From: Rhyacichthys aspro | Lineage: Eukaryota; Chordata; Actinopteri; Gobiiformes; Rhyacichthyidae | DNA: 64,000 bases | Direction of reading: 5' to 3' | Assembly: GCA_036850595.1 (NCBI GenBank) | Contig: CM072167.1 | Location: forward strand, 63,302-127,301 | In this document: piece by piece, positions 46,394 through 57,700 of the stretch | How positions within the stretch are numbered: position 1 is the first letter of the stretch | Layout: each line of letters begins with the position of its first letter | Translations under genes and position numbers: made by a program | The notes under the pieces: model-generated | What the model saw: the letters and a program-made list of their open reading frames with translations, nothing else | Told to the model about the DNA's origin: nothing | Databases searched by the model: none

Positions 46394-47219
46394 CATTGAT
46401 TGTTAGAAAATTGAAATAGAGTAGCCCTGCCTGTAACGTTTTACAATAATAAGAAATAACTTCTAACTTCTGCCCACCAAAAAGTGTCTAACAAAATACA
46501 GTGACAAAACACCAGATAATACTCCCAACTAGCAGTTTTTAATATGACAGCAAAACATTGAGCCTAAAACTTACCTGTCGAGCAGAAATTTTGCGACCAA
46601 TGTGTCCGTTAGTATTCCTCGCTGTGCCTTCAGCGCTCCCATCGCTCAAACGATGCACCAAGAACAACTCTGGTTTTGTTTCTTTCATCTGCCATCTTTT
46701 TCCTTTTCGCAGCCACCTCAAACATAGTCTTTGTTTTACAGTTACCTTCATCAGTGTTCTACGCAGCCATTGTGTAAAACCTTCCTAACGACAAAAAATA
46801 TTAACTAGATATAAATGTAGCCTGAAGCTAACGAGGAATAGCTAGATGAACAAACTAAAGCTAACGGATGGAGCTAACGCTAGTTAAACAGACTGTCCCC
46901 CCTATCTACACAAATAAATAAAGAGAAAAGAGAAAAAACAGGGAAAAGGCAAAAGCAGCTGTAAACAGAATACAGGAACGCGCACGCTTCCGGCCTCACG
47001 TAGCAGGAGTGATTGACAGGCTGACTGACCAATAGAACACGCGATGAGAGCGTTTTTGATTGGTTAATGTTTTTAAGGCACCACCACTTCCACAATTGAC
47101 ATGTAATAAATTTTATTTTTCAAGACCTCTTATTTTCCGATGTCTTATATGCAAGTAAAAACTAATTTATAAAATATAACAAAAAATGTTTACAAAAACA
47201 TCTTCTATTCCACCTTTAA
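46394..47219 (-). repeat. Promoter-plus-first-exon repeat, copy 2
   Basis: 826-bp direct copy. The first exon has a stop at codon 4 (MAA-stop) but keeps the later part, with LTDTLVAKFLLDR in a shifted frame and a GTAAGT donor. It lacks ~95 bp of the copy 1 promoter-side sequence. It sits in a HECT-like gene intron. Confidence 0.7.
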
Positions 47220-47880
47220 TTGAAGTAAGACAGCTGGAGTACTCCGATCTTAATCGCATTATTAAACCATGTAAACACCTTAATCGCATTATTTCTTATT
47301 CCCCCACCCCCCTTTTGCCAAAGTTACCGCTGCCTTTCTGAGTGAAAAAACTTATTTTGCGAAATAAAAGACGTGTAAGGGGTGAGTATCTTAGCAAAAG
47401 AAGCTAGCGGTTATTAGCAACAGCTGTTTCCGGTTTAAGACGGCGCTAGACAGCTCCTGCTTCAGTCAGTCACAGCATTGATTGTGAATATTACATTAAT
47501 CACGAGTGAATTTAGTGAAAGCATAAAGCGTTTTGTTGAAATGTAGTTAAGAGGCTTAACTTTGACAGCATAATGCACAGAAAACTGGGACTGAACGGGA
47601 GACAGGAATTATACTGTTGACCGTGGCCTTAGCTTTGCCTCCAGGCTACATACGAGGATTTACTGTCGTCTTTTTAATAAATATTGACATAGTGGCAACA
47701 TGTTTTAACTGTCTGTTTCAAATATATTTTATATCTTATATAAATATTACATTATCCTACATGATAGCACATTATTTATTTTTAGCTCAATCAGATTGTT
47801 GCAATGTAAACAGGTGCAAATTAAATTAAATGAGTCCTTTCACTTTTAACACTTTCATAAGAACAACCTATTATCCTTAC
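47220..47880. other. HECT-like gene intron, no feature seen
   Basis: Contains TTAATCGCATTATTAAACC repeated once as TTAATCGCATTATTTC (about 47250-47305), possibly a MITE end. No coding sequence. Confidence 0.4.
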
Positions 47881-48158
47881 CTCATCATTAGTTGAATCAG
47901 ACTCATTTTTTTCTTTACATGTCCTGATGTGTACTGCAAGCATCTGCAGTGGCATCACCTTATTACACCTGTAGCACATTTCAGGCATCTTGGAAAAGAC
48001 CTCCAAGTCAGGAGACAGAGTACGCGTGTCGAGGGTCTCTTGAAGTGGGACAATATACAGCACACTTTTGCCTCCTCCTGAGACAGCTTTCAGTGCTTTT
48101 ACTGAATACCCTTCGGTTTCTGGAGGAATTACTGAGAGTTTTCTTCGACCACTGCCAC
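47881..48158 (-). pseudogene. HECT-like gene exon with first zinc finger
   Basis: Acceptor CAATACAG, donor GTAAGG. It contains GSGRRKLSVIPPETEGYS, SVLYIVPLQETLDT and a C2HC finger CYRCNKVMPLQMLAVHIRTC (C-x2-C, H-x3-C). The PL..LDTRTL.....VF..MP segment before the finger is shared by fish family members. Confidence 0.82.
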
Positions 48159-49359
48159 CTGTATTGAGACAAGGTCAGGGGCATAACATCAGGCAGTGCA
48201 ACCCTCTGTGGTTTAAACTAGGTCTAAACCAGGACTTAACAAGGTCTGAACCAGGTCTAAACAAGTACTAAAACACATCTAAACCAGTTCCAATTTTTCC
48301 TTCCTTCTTACAGAACCCACCACAGGCTTACAATCCTATTGCCTTGTGCAATAGCCATCCTCCTTGAAGACAATGCATTTTGGGGAATGCTTCAGCCAGG
48401 ACACTTGAAATCTGAAATAATTTGCATAAAAAAGTTAAAAGGCACAGTAGAATGTGAACTGTAAGGTAGCTGCTAATAAATGTAAGACATAGTACCTTAC
48501 TGTGGTCACCACACTCAGCTAGGGTAACAGTTTTTCTTCCCATCCCAGCTTGGAGGAGCTCAAGCTCCTCATCTGGCAAAGGTGTGTGCGAGTTATTTTG
48601 GGGCAGTAAGTAAAATTTGACGGCGGTGTTGGTCTTTGTGATGTACAGAACTTTCTTTTACCCCGAAGATTTGACTTAAAATATCCTGAAAGATCTGCTG
48701 GACAATTTTTTATTATTTAATGCATAAAACATAATTCAAATTTATTTCTAATGCAACTGAGTAACATTGTCTGCACTAATATATCATTTTAATTAAAATA
48801 TCTTGGAAAAAAGTAAAAATAACACTACATTTAAAAAGGAAAATTAACACACTTTGACTGTACAGACACAGCACAAACCTTGCCATCTCTTGCTGCACAC
48901 TTATTGGTTGTGATTGCCCTTGGTTCAGAACATTAGGTGGTGATGAGTTTGGTGGGGTGGATGGGGTACTTGCCAGACTGTTAGTCAACAATGTAAGCAA
49001 GTTTTGGGCTTCTGTCTCCACTGCACTACTATGACCCTGAACCATAATGTTAAGATGTTAACAGTCAGTTAAATCAGAATCAGATTCTACAGCTCAACTG
49101 TCACCTGAATACCTTCAACAGTGTTCTTTAGAATGCCCCATATGACAATATCCTACTTTTGTCATATACTGTAATATGACTGTTGCACAAATATTTTTAA
49201 GTTTTTCATAAATTATATTCTAAAGTCAAGTACTAGTATATTTATCCCACAATTGGGACATTGCGGTAACCCGAACACTTTTTTAAACACTTTTAAATGT
49301 TTATAAATGTGTATAAATAAATACATATTTTGGTCGTAGTTTGGCAACCTCATTTAAGT

Positions 49360-49910
49360 TACACACACAACTTACTTGTAGCTGTGGCGCACTGGTATGT
49401 GACGAGTTTGCCTGTGGATGAGAAGACAGAAGTTAGACGCTTAAGCTAGCAGCGCTGTTTATCCAATCCACAAAAAGACTTATTTTGAATAAAATGTTAG
49501 CATAGCCCAACACGTCCTATTAATGGGTAAATATAACTCTCAATCCAAGAATCTGGACTCACCTGCGGCTGCTGTGTATTATTGTTTTCCATCTCTTGGC
49601 TGTCTGCTTCATCGGCATTACGTCGGTCTCCCGCTCCCATCAGGCCATGGACGTATTGCTTTCAGAAAATAACACCTGATTGGCTGTACGATAGACCAAT
49701 CAGAAACGAGCTCTCAACCCCACTCTGTGATTGGCTATTCTTCTCGCTCCTTTTGACAGTGATGACATGGTCCACCTCGAGCGAGCGTGCAGAAAGGTTT
49801 GAGGACAGAAATGAGTTTCGCGCACAAAAAGATGATGCACAAGCGCGTGGGGGACTACTCGCGCACAGAGGATGAGTTTGAGCGTGCTAGAAGGTAGAGT
49901 TGAAAAGGTT
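49360..49910 (-). repeat. Right terminal inverted repeat with promoter and exons 1-2
   Basis: Inverse copy of 38130-38676. ATG at 49592-49590; exon 1 49592-49563; exon 2 49411-49376; CCAAT-type boxes near 49679, 49696 and 49730. Differences from the left copy are scattered substitutions. Beyond 49910 there are further GCGCGCACTCAAAA-like motifs to about 50000, so the true end may lie further right. Confidence 0.88.
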
Positions 49911-50079
49911 CAAAAGGTTAGGTTGGTGCTTGCGACAGTCACTCTGCGCGCACTCAAAACCCATGGTGCACGCGCTCAAAACGTCTATCGTGCGTGTGCT
50001 CTGGTGGCACAAATATCCGCCCATACAGGCCCCCTAGGGGCCAGGGGTTTCGCAAGTGACCTGGTCGGGCTGGCAGTCG

Positions 50080-50720
50080 GCTGTTTTACCCCGGGACAAC
50101 TCAGTTTTTGGGCCGCCCACACTCCAGACACTTGGGTGCTGGCTACTTTGTCTCAGGGGTACCGTCTACAGTTCCGTCGCTGGCCTCCTATTCCTGGCCG
50201 GGTCAGGATGACCGTTATTCACGACCCGACCAAAGCACAGGCGCTTACTCACGAGATTTCCACCTTGCTGGCCAAGGGTGCCATAGTGCCTGTAGACCAT
50301 CTGCTGGATCCAGGGGGGTTTTATTCAAGATATTTTCTGGTGCCAAAAAAGACGGGCGGTCTCCGCCTAATCCTGGACCTCAGAGGTCTGAATGCTTTTT
50401 TAAAAAGTTTTCCATTTCGAATGCTGTGTGTCAAGGAGGTGCTTCATGCAGTCTTCCAAGGCGATTGGTTCACCTCCACAGACATGGGGGACGCTTATTT
50501 TCATGTCCTTATTGCGCCGCAACATTGGAGGTTCCTCCGGTTTGCCTTTCAGGGGAGGCACTTTCAGTTCAGGATCCTCCCATTCGGGCTTTCTCTGTCA
50601 CACCGGGTGTTCACTCATTGCATTGCAGCGGCCTTGTCTCCCCTCCAAGATCCTGCCATATCTGGACGATTGGTTGATTTGTGCTCCATCCCACGAACAG
50701 TCTGTACTGTGGGGATATAG
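50080..50720 (+). pseudogene. DIRS reverse transcriptase fragment
   Basis: Frame with ISTLLAKGAIVPV, GFYSRYFLVPKKTGGLR, ILDLRGLNAFL, FPFRMLCVKEVL, DMGDAYFHVLIAPQHWRFL and FQFRILPFGLSL, the DIRS/Ngaro RT order. The first catalytic aspartate (TDMGDAYFHV) is present. The YLDD box (PYLDDWLI) is in the +2 neighbouring frame, so a frameshift lies near 50640. The open frame begins upstream at 49872, inside the TIR, by chance. Confidence 0.85.
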
Positions 50721-50734
50721 GCCACACAATCAGC

Positions 50735-51073
50735 AATGCCCGAGCCCTGTCTACTTGTCGCTTGTACGCCAGTAAATGGAGAGTGTTTCAGGTCTGGTAC
50801 CAAGGCAAGGGGCAAGATCCGTCGTTTGTTCCAAAGGTGACCTCAGTGGCTAGCCACACTCAGCCGCTGCAGCTTGCCCGGTTTAATTCAGGGACCCCTT
50901 CTCAACCTCTATGTCCTGTGCGTGCGCTTGAGGCATACATCTGTGCTACAGCACCTGTACGGAAGTCAGATTGCCTGTTTGTTTGCTTTGCTGGTGCCCG
51001 CATTGGTCAGGCTCTTTCGAAGCAACGCCTCACACACTGGATTGTTGAGGTGATAAAGACAGCTTACACCTAG
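50735..51073 (+). pseudogene. DIRS tyrosine recombinase fragment
   Basis: Begins ALSTCRLYASKWRVFQVW (core-binding helices), then CPVRALEAYICATAPVRK, LFVCFAGA and LSKQRLTHWIVEVI. This matches the DIRS recombinase, but the central part with the first catalytic arginine seems deleted. Stop at 51071-51073. Confidence 0.78.
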
Positions 51074-51529
51074 TAAATGTGGCTGCACCCCATCCGCTGA
51101 ACGGAATCCTGCAGCAGCACCCTTCAGTGTCTCAGTAAGGTGAAGCTGTTTCGTTTTCTCTCATGGGGGAGCACTCATTCTTTCCTCTGGGATTCCTCGG
51201 GACCTTGCTGTTATTCGTCATCTAGTGCTTTCAGCACCGCCTCTGGCGGTCAGTAGGGATGAAATAGAACTAGAGTTACTAGCATAACAACGGATCTATG
51301 AATCCCGGATGACCGCCAGAGCACTTGGTCCCTCAGAAGTCTTGTGCTTTCACGAGAAGTGTGAAGGGACTGAGCTTCCGGTGTCTATGACTACATAGCC
51401 TCATGTGGGTCACCAGGAGGTCACAGGTGACATTGTTTTTATTAGTTCTCGACCTGCGTATGCGCAAGCATCCAGTGCTTTCAGCACCGCCTCTGACCGT
51501 AGTTACGCTAGTAACTCTTGTTATGGGAC

Positions 51530-51759
51530 ATGGTATCAAACCGGACTTTTTGTAGGTACTGGAATGTTCAATGATTTGCCTTTGTTCAAAAGAATCAAAC
51601 AAATTGTAATGAATGGAAACCAAGCCTTGCTTGTGGGTGGTGCTATTAAGACCCTTTACTTTGATGAACATTTTCATGCTTCATACAAGAAAATTCATTG
51701 ATTAATATTGAGAATCTAGCATACTTCAAACCCTTTGTAGACAGTTGGCAAACAATAAT
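51530..51759 (+). pseudogene. C-terminal remnant of a multi-copy teleost ORF
   Basis: Two frames: GLFVGTGMFNDLPLFKRI then LLVGGAIKTLYFDEHFHA, and after a frameshift INIENLAYFKPFVDSW. The pattern (LFV......P.F..I..I.......F......T..FD.H+HA..., then LA.YKPF) resembles the end of the family whose start is at 37585. It suggests one gene copy split by the inverted-repeat element and the DIRS. Low certainty. Confidence 0.45.
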
Positions 51760-52207
51760 TGTACTGGCCTCTGGAACCTTGTCCACTATCCAGCTAGTTA
51801 AACACCCCCACACAAGAAGTCACAGACATCAAGATGTTTGGACTAATATTTATATGGTAGGTGTAAAACTGCAACAAACAAAAACAGCACATGCGCATCA
51901 GCACACACAAAACACAGGCTGAAATGCTAATCACATTTTTTCACAAATCACAATTGTTTTGCCACATCAAAAACATAAAGAATTCATCATTAATACATAT
52001 TATTAATCAAGCATTGTTTTTAATGTTATACTCACAGGGAATGCCTTTAAGAACTTAACACAGCTACAGAACACAACACTTTCTGGTCTGTGCGGTCAAA
52101 CTAATCCACCGTCTCTCACCCTGCTCATAGTGCATGGTGTGAACACTCACTTCCACTTCTCTTAAAGAGCCAGGGCACACAACAAAACTAATGGCAGAGC
52201 CAGAACA
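51760..52207 (-). repeat. BEL 3' LTR
   Basis: Direct repeat of 57875-58322. Minus strand starts TGTTCTGGCTCTGCC and ends GAGGCCAGTACA. Confidence 0.93.
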
Positions 52208-52248
52208 CTCCCCGTCTGGTATCTTATGGATACCACCAATAAACAAAC

Positions 52249-52827
52249 CTAACCATCACCAGGCAATAAAAAAAACATCTCTGATATAGGTCTATAATAA
52301 GTTTTAACAGTTCCTTGGTTAGCAGTTCTAACCTCAGCCTTTCTCACAATACCATCTTCACTGGGAACCATCTTGGCAATGACACCCATTGGCCACTCGT
52401 TTCTTCTTGATTGTTTGACCTTAAGGAGAACTACATCTCCTTCTTTAATGTCAGTCTTTTTGTGATACCATTTTTGACGAGATTGGAGGCTACTGAGATA
52501 CTCCTTTCGCCACCTGCTCCAGAAGTTGTCCGCGAGGAATTGAACCCGCTTCCAGTGGCTCTTAAGCTTCTCTTTCTGGTTGATGTTGTCACAGATTGGA
52601 GGAACAGCATGTGTTTTTTGTGTGAGCAACATAGCGGGGGACAGAATGAGCGGATGTTCTGGGTCTGATGAGACTGGTATTAGTGGGCGGGCATTTATTA
52701 TGGCCGTGACTTCTGCTAGAAATGTAGTCAGGATTTCGTGGGTGAGCTGGACGCGACCAGCTTGCAGCAGCATATTGTCCAGTATACGCCTTGCCATGCC
52801 GATCATACGTTCCCATACTCCCCCCAT
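52249..52827 (-). pseudogene. BEL integrase C-terminal part and DUF5641-like domain
   Basis: Starts in the HMGGVWERMIG motif holding the third catalytic residue of the integrase (glutamate in VWER). It continues through LTTFLAEVTAIINARPL and ends with the C-terminal domain usual in BEL/Pao elements: FWSRWRKEYLSSLQSR, KEGDVVLLK, WPMGVI and YRPISEMFFL. It is out of frame with the upstream integrase part. Confidence 0.88.
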
Positions 52828-53573
52828 ATGGGACGAATGGGGTGGGTTGAATCTTTGTCTGGCACTGGTGCTGTGATCTCTTTGTGAGCGCCAATAAAAT
52901 TAGTGCCACAGTCAGAGTGTAGTTGCTTCGCAGGACCTCTCAGAGCGAAGAAGCGCCTCAGTGCGTTGATAAAACTTGATGAGCTCATCTCCTCCACAAC
53001 TTCAATGTGGACAGCCCTTGTGCATAAGCAGGTAAAGAGTACCGCCCAGCGTTTGCTGTTAGCCTGTCCCCCTCTTGTACGCCTTGTGAATACCTCCCAT
53101 GGGCCAAAAATGTCCATGCCCACATAAGAAAAGGGGGGCTCTATCTGGAGTCGCTCTACTGGGAGGTCACTCATCAATTGCTCCTCAAATTTGCCTCTCA
53201 GTTTTTTACATGTGACACACTTGTTTATAACTTTGCCAATGCAGCGTTTAGCTCCTACAATCCACAAGCCACTTTCTCTAACTGCCCCTTCAGTAAAGTG
53301 CCTCCCCTGGTGGTTAACCTTTTCATGATAGTGTCGCACAAGGAGGGTGGTAATGTGGTTAGTGCCTGGTAAGATGACAGGATTTGTTTCCCTTGTCTCT
53401 AAGCCTGAGCGAGTAATGCGACCACCAACTCTCATTAGGCCGTTATTTCCAATGGTGGGGTTAAGCCTTATAAGTGGGCTGTGTTTAAAAAGATTTTGTT
53501 TTGCTGCAATGCAATTGATCTCATCTGCATATGTTTCTTGTTGGACACTTTTGATTATAATGTTCTCAGCTTG
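52803..53573 (-). pseudogene. BEL integrase N-terminal and core part
   Basis: In the same frame as the pol ORF but after a TAG at 53574-53576. It has an H2C2 zinc-binding region (HYHEKVNHQG then CVTCKKLRG), the catalytic-core start YVGMDIFGPWEV (first D), and HSDCGTNFIGA (second D). It ends by frameshift near 52.85 kb, just before the third catalytic residue. Confidence 0.9.
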
Positions 53574-56500
53574 CTATAACAGTTCACCTCTGATGGCTGT
53601 TTTACAGATATGCCATCCAGTACAGTCTTTGTTTGTTTTGGAAAGGGAAAAACCTTGTGCTATGTGAATCAGGTTTGCTACAGTTCTGCTCACTGTTTTC
53701 CATGAGGAAAAGCGTTCCCAGCGTTTTGTGTCTAACGCAGTTTTTGTAGTGTTTGTACAGAGTGTTTTTACCGCTGGACGCACTTCTGCATCACTGTCTG
53801 GATCCAGTAGCTCATACTCGTGCTGCTCTGGCTGGATGTCTGATGAGCACCGTAGAAAGGCTGGTCCTGTAAACCATGACGTATTCTGCAACTCTAAGGC
53901 TGGAACAGAGCGTGAGCCGTGATCAGCAGGATTTTGATCTGTTGTGACGAAGTGCCATTGCTCAGGTGTTGTCGACTCTCTGATGCGCCTGACACGGTTG
54001 TTCACATACACATAGAAACGCCTTGACTGGTTGTTGATATAGCCCAGGACCACCTTGCTATCTATATAGAAGCTGATTTTGTCTATTTGATGATCTATCT
54101 CTTCACTGATCACTTCTGCCATTTCCACAGCCATTACTGCTGCACAGAGTTCAAGCCTAGGGACTGTAAGCTCTGGCTGTGGGGCAAGTCGTGCCTTGCT
54201 TAGTACGAATCCTACTTCTTTTGTGTCATCAGCTGCAGTAACTTTAAGGTAGGCAACTGCACATATTGCTTTCATAGACGCATCTGAAAAAACACATAGT
54301 TCCACATGTTTGGCTTGAAAAAGTGGGATGTTGGAGTACATACGTGGGATTTGTAGAGTACTGAGGCACTGAAGCGACTGTTGCCACTCTATCCACTTCC
54401 CTCTCATGTCTTCAGGCAGGGCTGAATCCCACTCTGTAGTGTGCAGTGAAAGTTCTCTGAGAAGGAGCCGTCCATGAATAATGACCGGGGACTGGAACCC
54501 AAGTGGGTCAAATACACTGTTCACTGTTGAAAGGACCCCACTGCGTGTGTAGGGTTTGTCTGTTTGGGGAATATGAAAGGTGAAAAAGTCTGACATTATA
54601 TTCCATTTTATGCCAAGGCTTCGCTGGTCAGGAAGGTCATCTTTGAACAGGTCCAGATCCTGGAGATCTTTGGCACGGTCCTCCACTGGAAACGCATCCA
54701 TCACTTCAACTTTATTGGACGCTATTTTGAGGAACCTGAGGTTAGATGCTGCAAGCATTTCTTGTGTTCTTTTGACTAGACTGATGGTGTCTTGCTCAGT
54801 GGGAACAGACTTCAAAGCGTCATCCACGTAAAAGTCTCTGTCAATGAATTGACGCACGTCTGCCCCATATTTTTTCTCACCTTGTTGAGCAGCCCTCCTT
54901 AGTCCATAAGTAGCTACTGCAGGAGAGGGGCTATTGCCAAAGACATGGACGCGCATTCTGTAGTCCACTATGTCATTTTTGGGGTTGTTGTCTTTGTGCC
55001 ACACAAATCTCAAGACATCCCTACAGTCCTCTCGTACCAGAAAGCAATAAAACATCTGCTGAATGTCTGCGGTTATTGCAACCTTATGCTTCCTAAACCT
55101 CACTAATACACCCAATAGTCTATTGTTTAGGTTAGGCCCTGAGAGCAGTACATCGTTAAGTGACATACCTTCAAACTGTGCGCTGGAGTCAAATACTACT
55201 CTTATTTGCGATTGCTTCTGAGGATGGTATACTCCAAAAAAGGGCAAATACCAGTACTCTTTGTTTTTCTGCACAGAGGGTGCGAGCTCAGCGTGTCTGT
55301 TATCCAACATCTTTTGCATAAAGTCTATAAAGTGGGACTGCATTTCAGGGTTTTTGTCGAGCGTGCGTTGCAGTGATTTGAGGCGACTAACAGCATACTG
55401 GCGATTGTTTGGCAGTATCTTCCTTGGCTGACGAAAGGGTAGCGGGGCCACCCAGCTCTTTGCCTCATCCTGTGTGAACTCATTGTCCATAATTTTGAGG
55501 AATAACAGATCCTCCATTGAAGGTGCGAGCTTGTTGTCATTTTTGGTCTGACAGAAAACATCACTTTCCAAGCATACATTGTTTGCATTTTGTTTCATGT
55601 TTGTGCGACTTACAGACAGCTGGCGATCCCTTCCAATTAATAGCAGGATTTCAGCACTGACCTCTAGTGGTGGTATTTTGTGTGCAATACGTTCAAGGTG
55701 GGGATGACCTTGTGCAGCGGCTGGAGTAGGAATTTCATCCCTTTTGTTTGGTATCATGTTGCACTCAATCAACATTGGCAGTGATATTGCGGGGGCGCCG
55801 TCTATGGACTCTACGACATAACCATAGGCTCTACGACCAGCTGTGAGACCTACACCAGCACAGGTCTGCAGGGTGTATGGTGCTGCGAGGCTGTCAACTT
55901 TGAACATGTCGAAAAACTCAGAGCGTGCCAATGACAAGTTACTCTGGTCATCCAGCATGGCGTACATTCTTTTGCTCTTACTGTGATCATTTGTTGGGTA
56001 AACATTGACCAGGCATATTTTGGAACATGACTTTCCAGAAAATGCCTCCCCACATACATCAGTGCAACTTGTGACGACTGTTTTCTCCTGCCCCATCTCT
56101 TTCTCCCCGCCGTGATCTACTGGAGGTAGGGAGGACTTGGGAGGAGAGGGTGAATCTGGATGTAAGGCAGTAGGATGCCTATCAGAGTCGCATTCAGAAC
56201 ATTTTACCGCTGCTTCACAGTTACGAGCCACATGTTTGTTAGATGCACAGCACTTGTAGCATATATTGTGTTGCTTCAACAGCCTTTTTCTTTCTTGAAA
56301 AGGTTTCTCCTTAAAGCCTCTGCATTGTTGTAGTGCATGCGGTTTGTTATGCACCGGGCACCATTTGTCTGGTTCATTGTTGGGTGTGGCTGTTACATTT
56401 GTTTTATGCACTGACACCATTCTGCGATTATTGTTGTGGTTCTCTCCAAGCCTGTCCTTTTTTATTCCACTGATAGATAGTGACTGGATATTGAAGCTTG

Positions 56501-56717
56501 GGTCATTGTGTGCCTTTGCTTGTGCTTTAAACTGCAAAAAGAAGGTGAAAGGAGGAAAGGATACTTTATACTCCTGTTTATAGCGTGAGCCTTCCATCAT
56601 CCATCTGTCCTGTAGTCCATACGGCAGCTTCTCCACGATTGGACCAATGCCCCTTGCAGTATCGAGATAAGACAGTCCATGCAAGTATCCCTCTTGTTTT
56701 GCTGAATTTATTTCCAA
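53574..56717 (-). pseudogene. BEL pol: gag end, protease, RT and RNase H
   Basis: 1,047-codon open frame. Residues 1-200 are the end of gag, with a CCHC-like knuckle (CYKCCASNKHVARNC, ~153-167). The protease site is at ~255-258 (LDDQ, where D-S/T-G is usual, so perhaps inactive). RT lies at ~490-640, with TADIQQMF (~549-556) and the catalytic YVDD at 630-633. RNase H has FSDAS (810-814), PRLEL (853-857) and YIDS (884-887). The ATG is not a true start: the frame continues upstream through a TGA at 56739-56741 into the rest of gag, and downstream through the TAG into integrase. Confidence 0.93.
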
Positions 56718-56741
56718 CAGTAAATCACTTAGCTCTCTTCA

Positions 56742-57700
56742 TTTTTGGTGATCTTTTGGTCCTATTTTGGGGAACTGGTCAAGTTTTGCGAAGAGAGCGC
56801 CCTCTATGGCCTCTGGTGAACCATAGGTCTCTTGTAGCCTGTCCCAGATAAGTTGTAATGCAACAGATGGCTTACCTATATTCACTGCTTTAATGCGACG
56901 TGCATGGTTGGCTGAATCCGGGCCCAGTGATTTTATTAGGAGATCAATTTCTTCCCCAGCCTTGAAATCAAGACTCTCAGTAGCATTAATGAATGACGAT
57001 TTCCAGGATAAATAGTTTTCCGGTTTGTCATCAAACTTGGTGAGCTCGGATGCTAACAACTGGCTCCTCACCAGATATTTTGCAAGTTCATTAGTGTCAC
57101 TAGAATGGTATTGAGCAGGTGAGTAATACTGAGTGCGGACAGTAGAGGGCGTTGTATACAAAGGAATATTATGAGCCCTATTTGGCTGGGTGTTTGGTGT
57201 GTATGCCCGATTGTCCTGGCTCTCAGGTGAACGTTGTTCTGTCTTAAAGTCACTGTTTTCTGGGGGTCTTTGGGGCCGGTAGTGTTTTGAGACTATGGGC
57301 ATATTTTCCTGTTGCATAACTGATTCCTTAATTTGTACTGTGTGCCTGCTTTCTTTTAGCTTAATGTCCTCTGTGTTTATTTTACCTTGATCTTCGTCAC
57401 TGGACTGACTGTGCTTTCTTACGTATTCGGCTGTCCTCTCATGGGCACTTTGCATTGAAGGCAGATGAACTGGGTGCTCCTCTGATATTTCTAAACTTGC
57501 AGCAGCGGCCTCCATAACTGCTGCTTCGGCAGCTGCAGCTTGTGCTTCGCCTTCTTTCTCTAGTGCGTGGAGTGTTGCTTCTAATCTGGCTTTTTCCAGT
57601 TTAATTTCTATTTCTTTTTTTGCAAATGCAGCTCTGGTCTGGGCAGCTTCTGCTTTGGCCTGTGGCAGCCGCTAATGTCACACTTGTGGCGGATGATCTG
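56742..57700 (-). pseudogene. BEL gag, N-terminal part
   Basis: Coiled-coil, alanine- and lysine-rich start (for example EIKLEKARLEATLHALEKEG) followed by a charged linker, then the DUF1759-like gag core: LLASELTKFDDKPENYLSW, FINATESLDF, LIKSLGPDSANHARRIK and TYGSPEAIEGALF. It ends at the in-frame TGA 56739-56741. The first ~40 codons (about 57660-57760) are in another frame (STASRTSRSSATSVTLAAA), so there is also a frameshift near 57.66 kb. Confidence 0.88.

Larger units (their letters stand above)
41549..49592 (-). pseudogene. HECT-like (G2E3-like) E3 ubiquitin ligase gene, interrupted
   Basis: Minus-strand exons, 5' to 3': 49592-49563, 49411-49376, 49036-48889, 48572-48496, 48411-48336, 48158-47881, 46295-46218, 46115-46038, 45857-45835, 44360-44290, 44173-44013, 43955-43275, 43189-43045, 42593-42467, 42006-41549. 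Order of parts: Ser/Pro-rich N-terminus, SAM-like or unknown region, two small zinc fingers, linker, HECT-like C-terminal lobe. I recall the same series from multi-copy fish proteins labelled G2/M-phase-specific E3 ligase-like. The likely catalytic cysteine (VVSACT) survives. Insertions at 44361-44838, 44913-45834 and 43336-43863 break it, and the HECT N-lobe exon is mostly missing. A phase mismatch between exons 3 and 4 suggests one boundary is misplaced. Confidence 0.75.
38130..49910. mobile_element. Inverted-repeat element with convergent integrase and HECT-like genes
   Basis: An ~11.8-kb unit bounded by ~540-bp inverted repeats (38130-38676; 49360-49910). Each repeat carries three CCAAT boxes, the same ten-codon first exon (MENNNTQQPQ) with a GTGAGT donor, intron 1 and a 12-codon second exon (starting ANSSRTS) with a GTAAGT donor. 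Transcription from the left repeat gives an integrase-type transposase; from the right, a HECT-like E3 ligase. The genes meet tail to tail at 41.25-41.55 kb. The layout indicates a DNA transposon whose TIRs double as promoters. The outer ends are blurred, and I found no target duplication. Both genes are damaged. It may be an IS3EU-type element or an undescribed one; this needs a search. Confidence 0.7.
50010..51520 (+). mobile_element. DIRS-type retrotransposon, internally deleted
   Basis: Plus strand. A DIRS reverse transcriptase piece is followed directly by a tyrosine-recombinase piece; RNase H, methyltransferase and much of the recombinase core are missing. Near the 3' end AGAGTTACTAGC (51272-51283) is matched inverted by GCTAGTAACTCT (51507-51518), and GTGCTTTCAGCACCGCCTCTG occurs twice (about 51221 and 51474). 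Such split inverted and direct ends are typical of DIRS elements. Confidence 0.8.
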
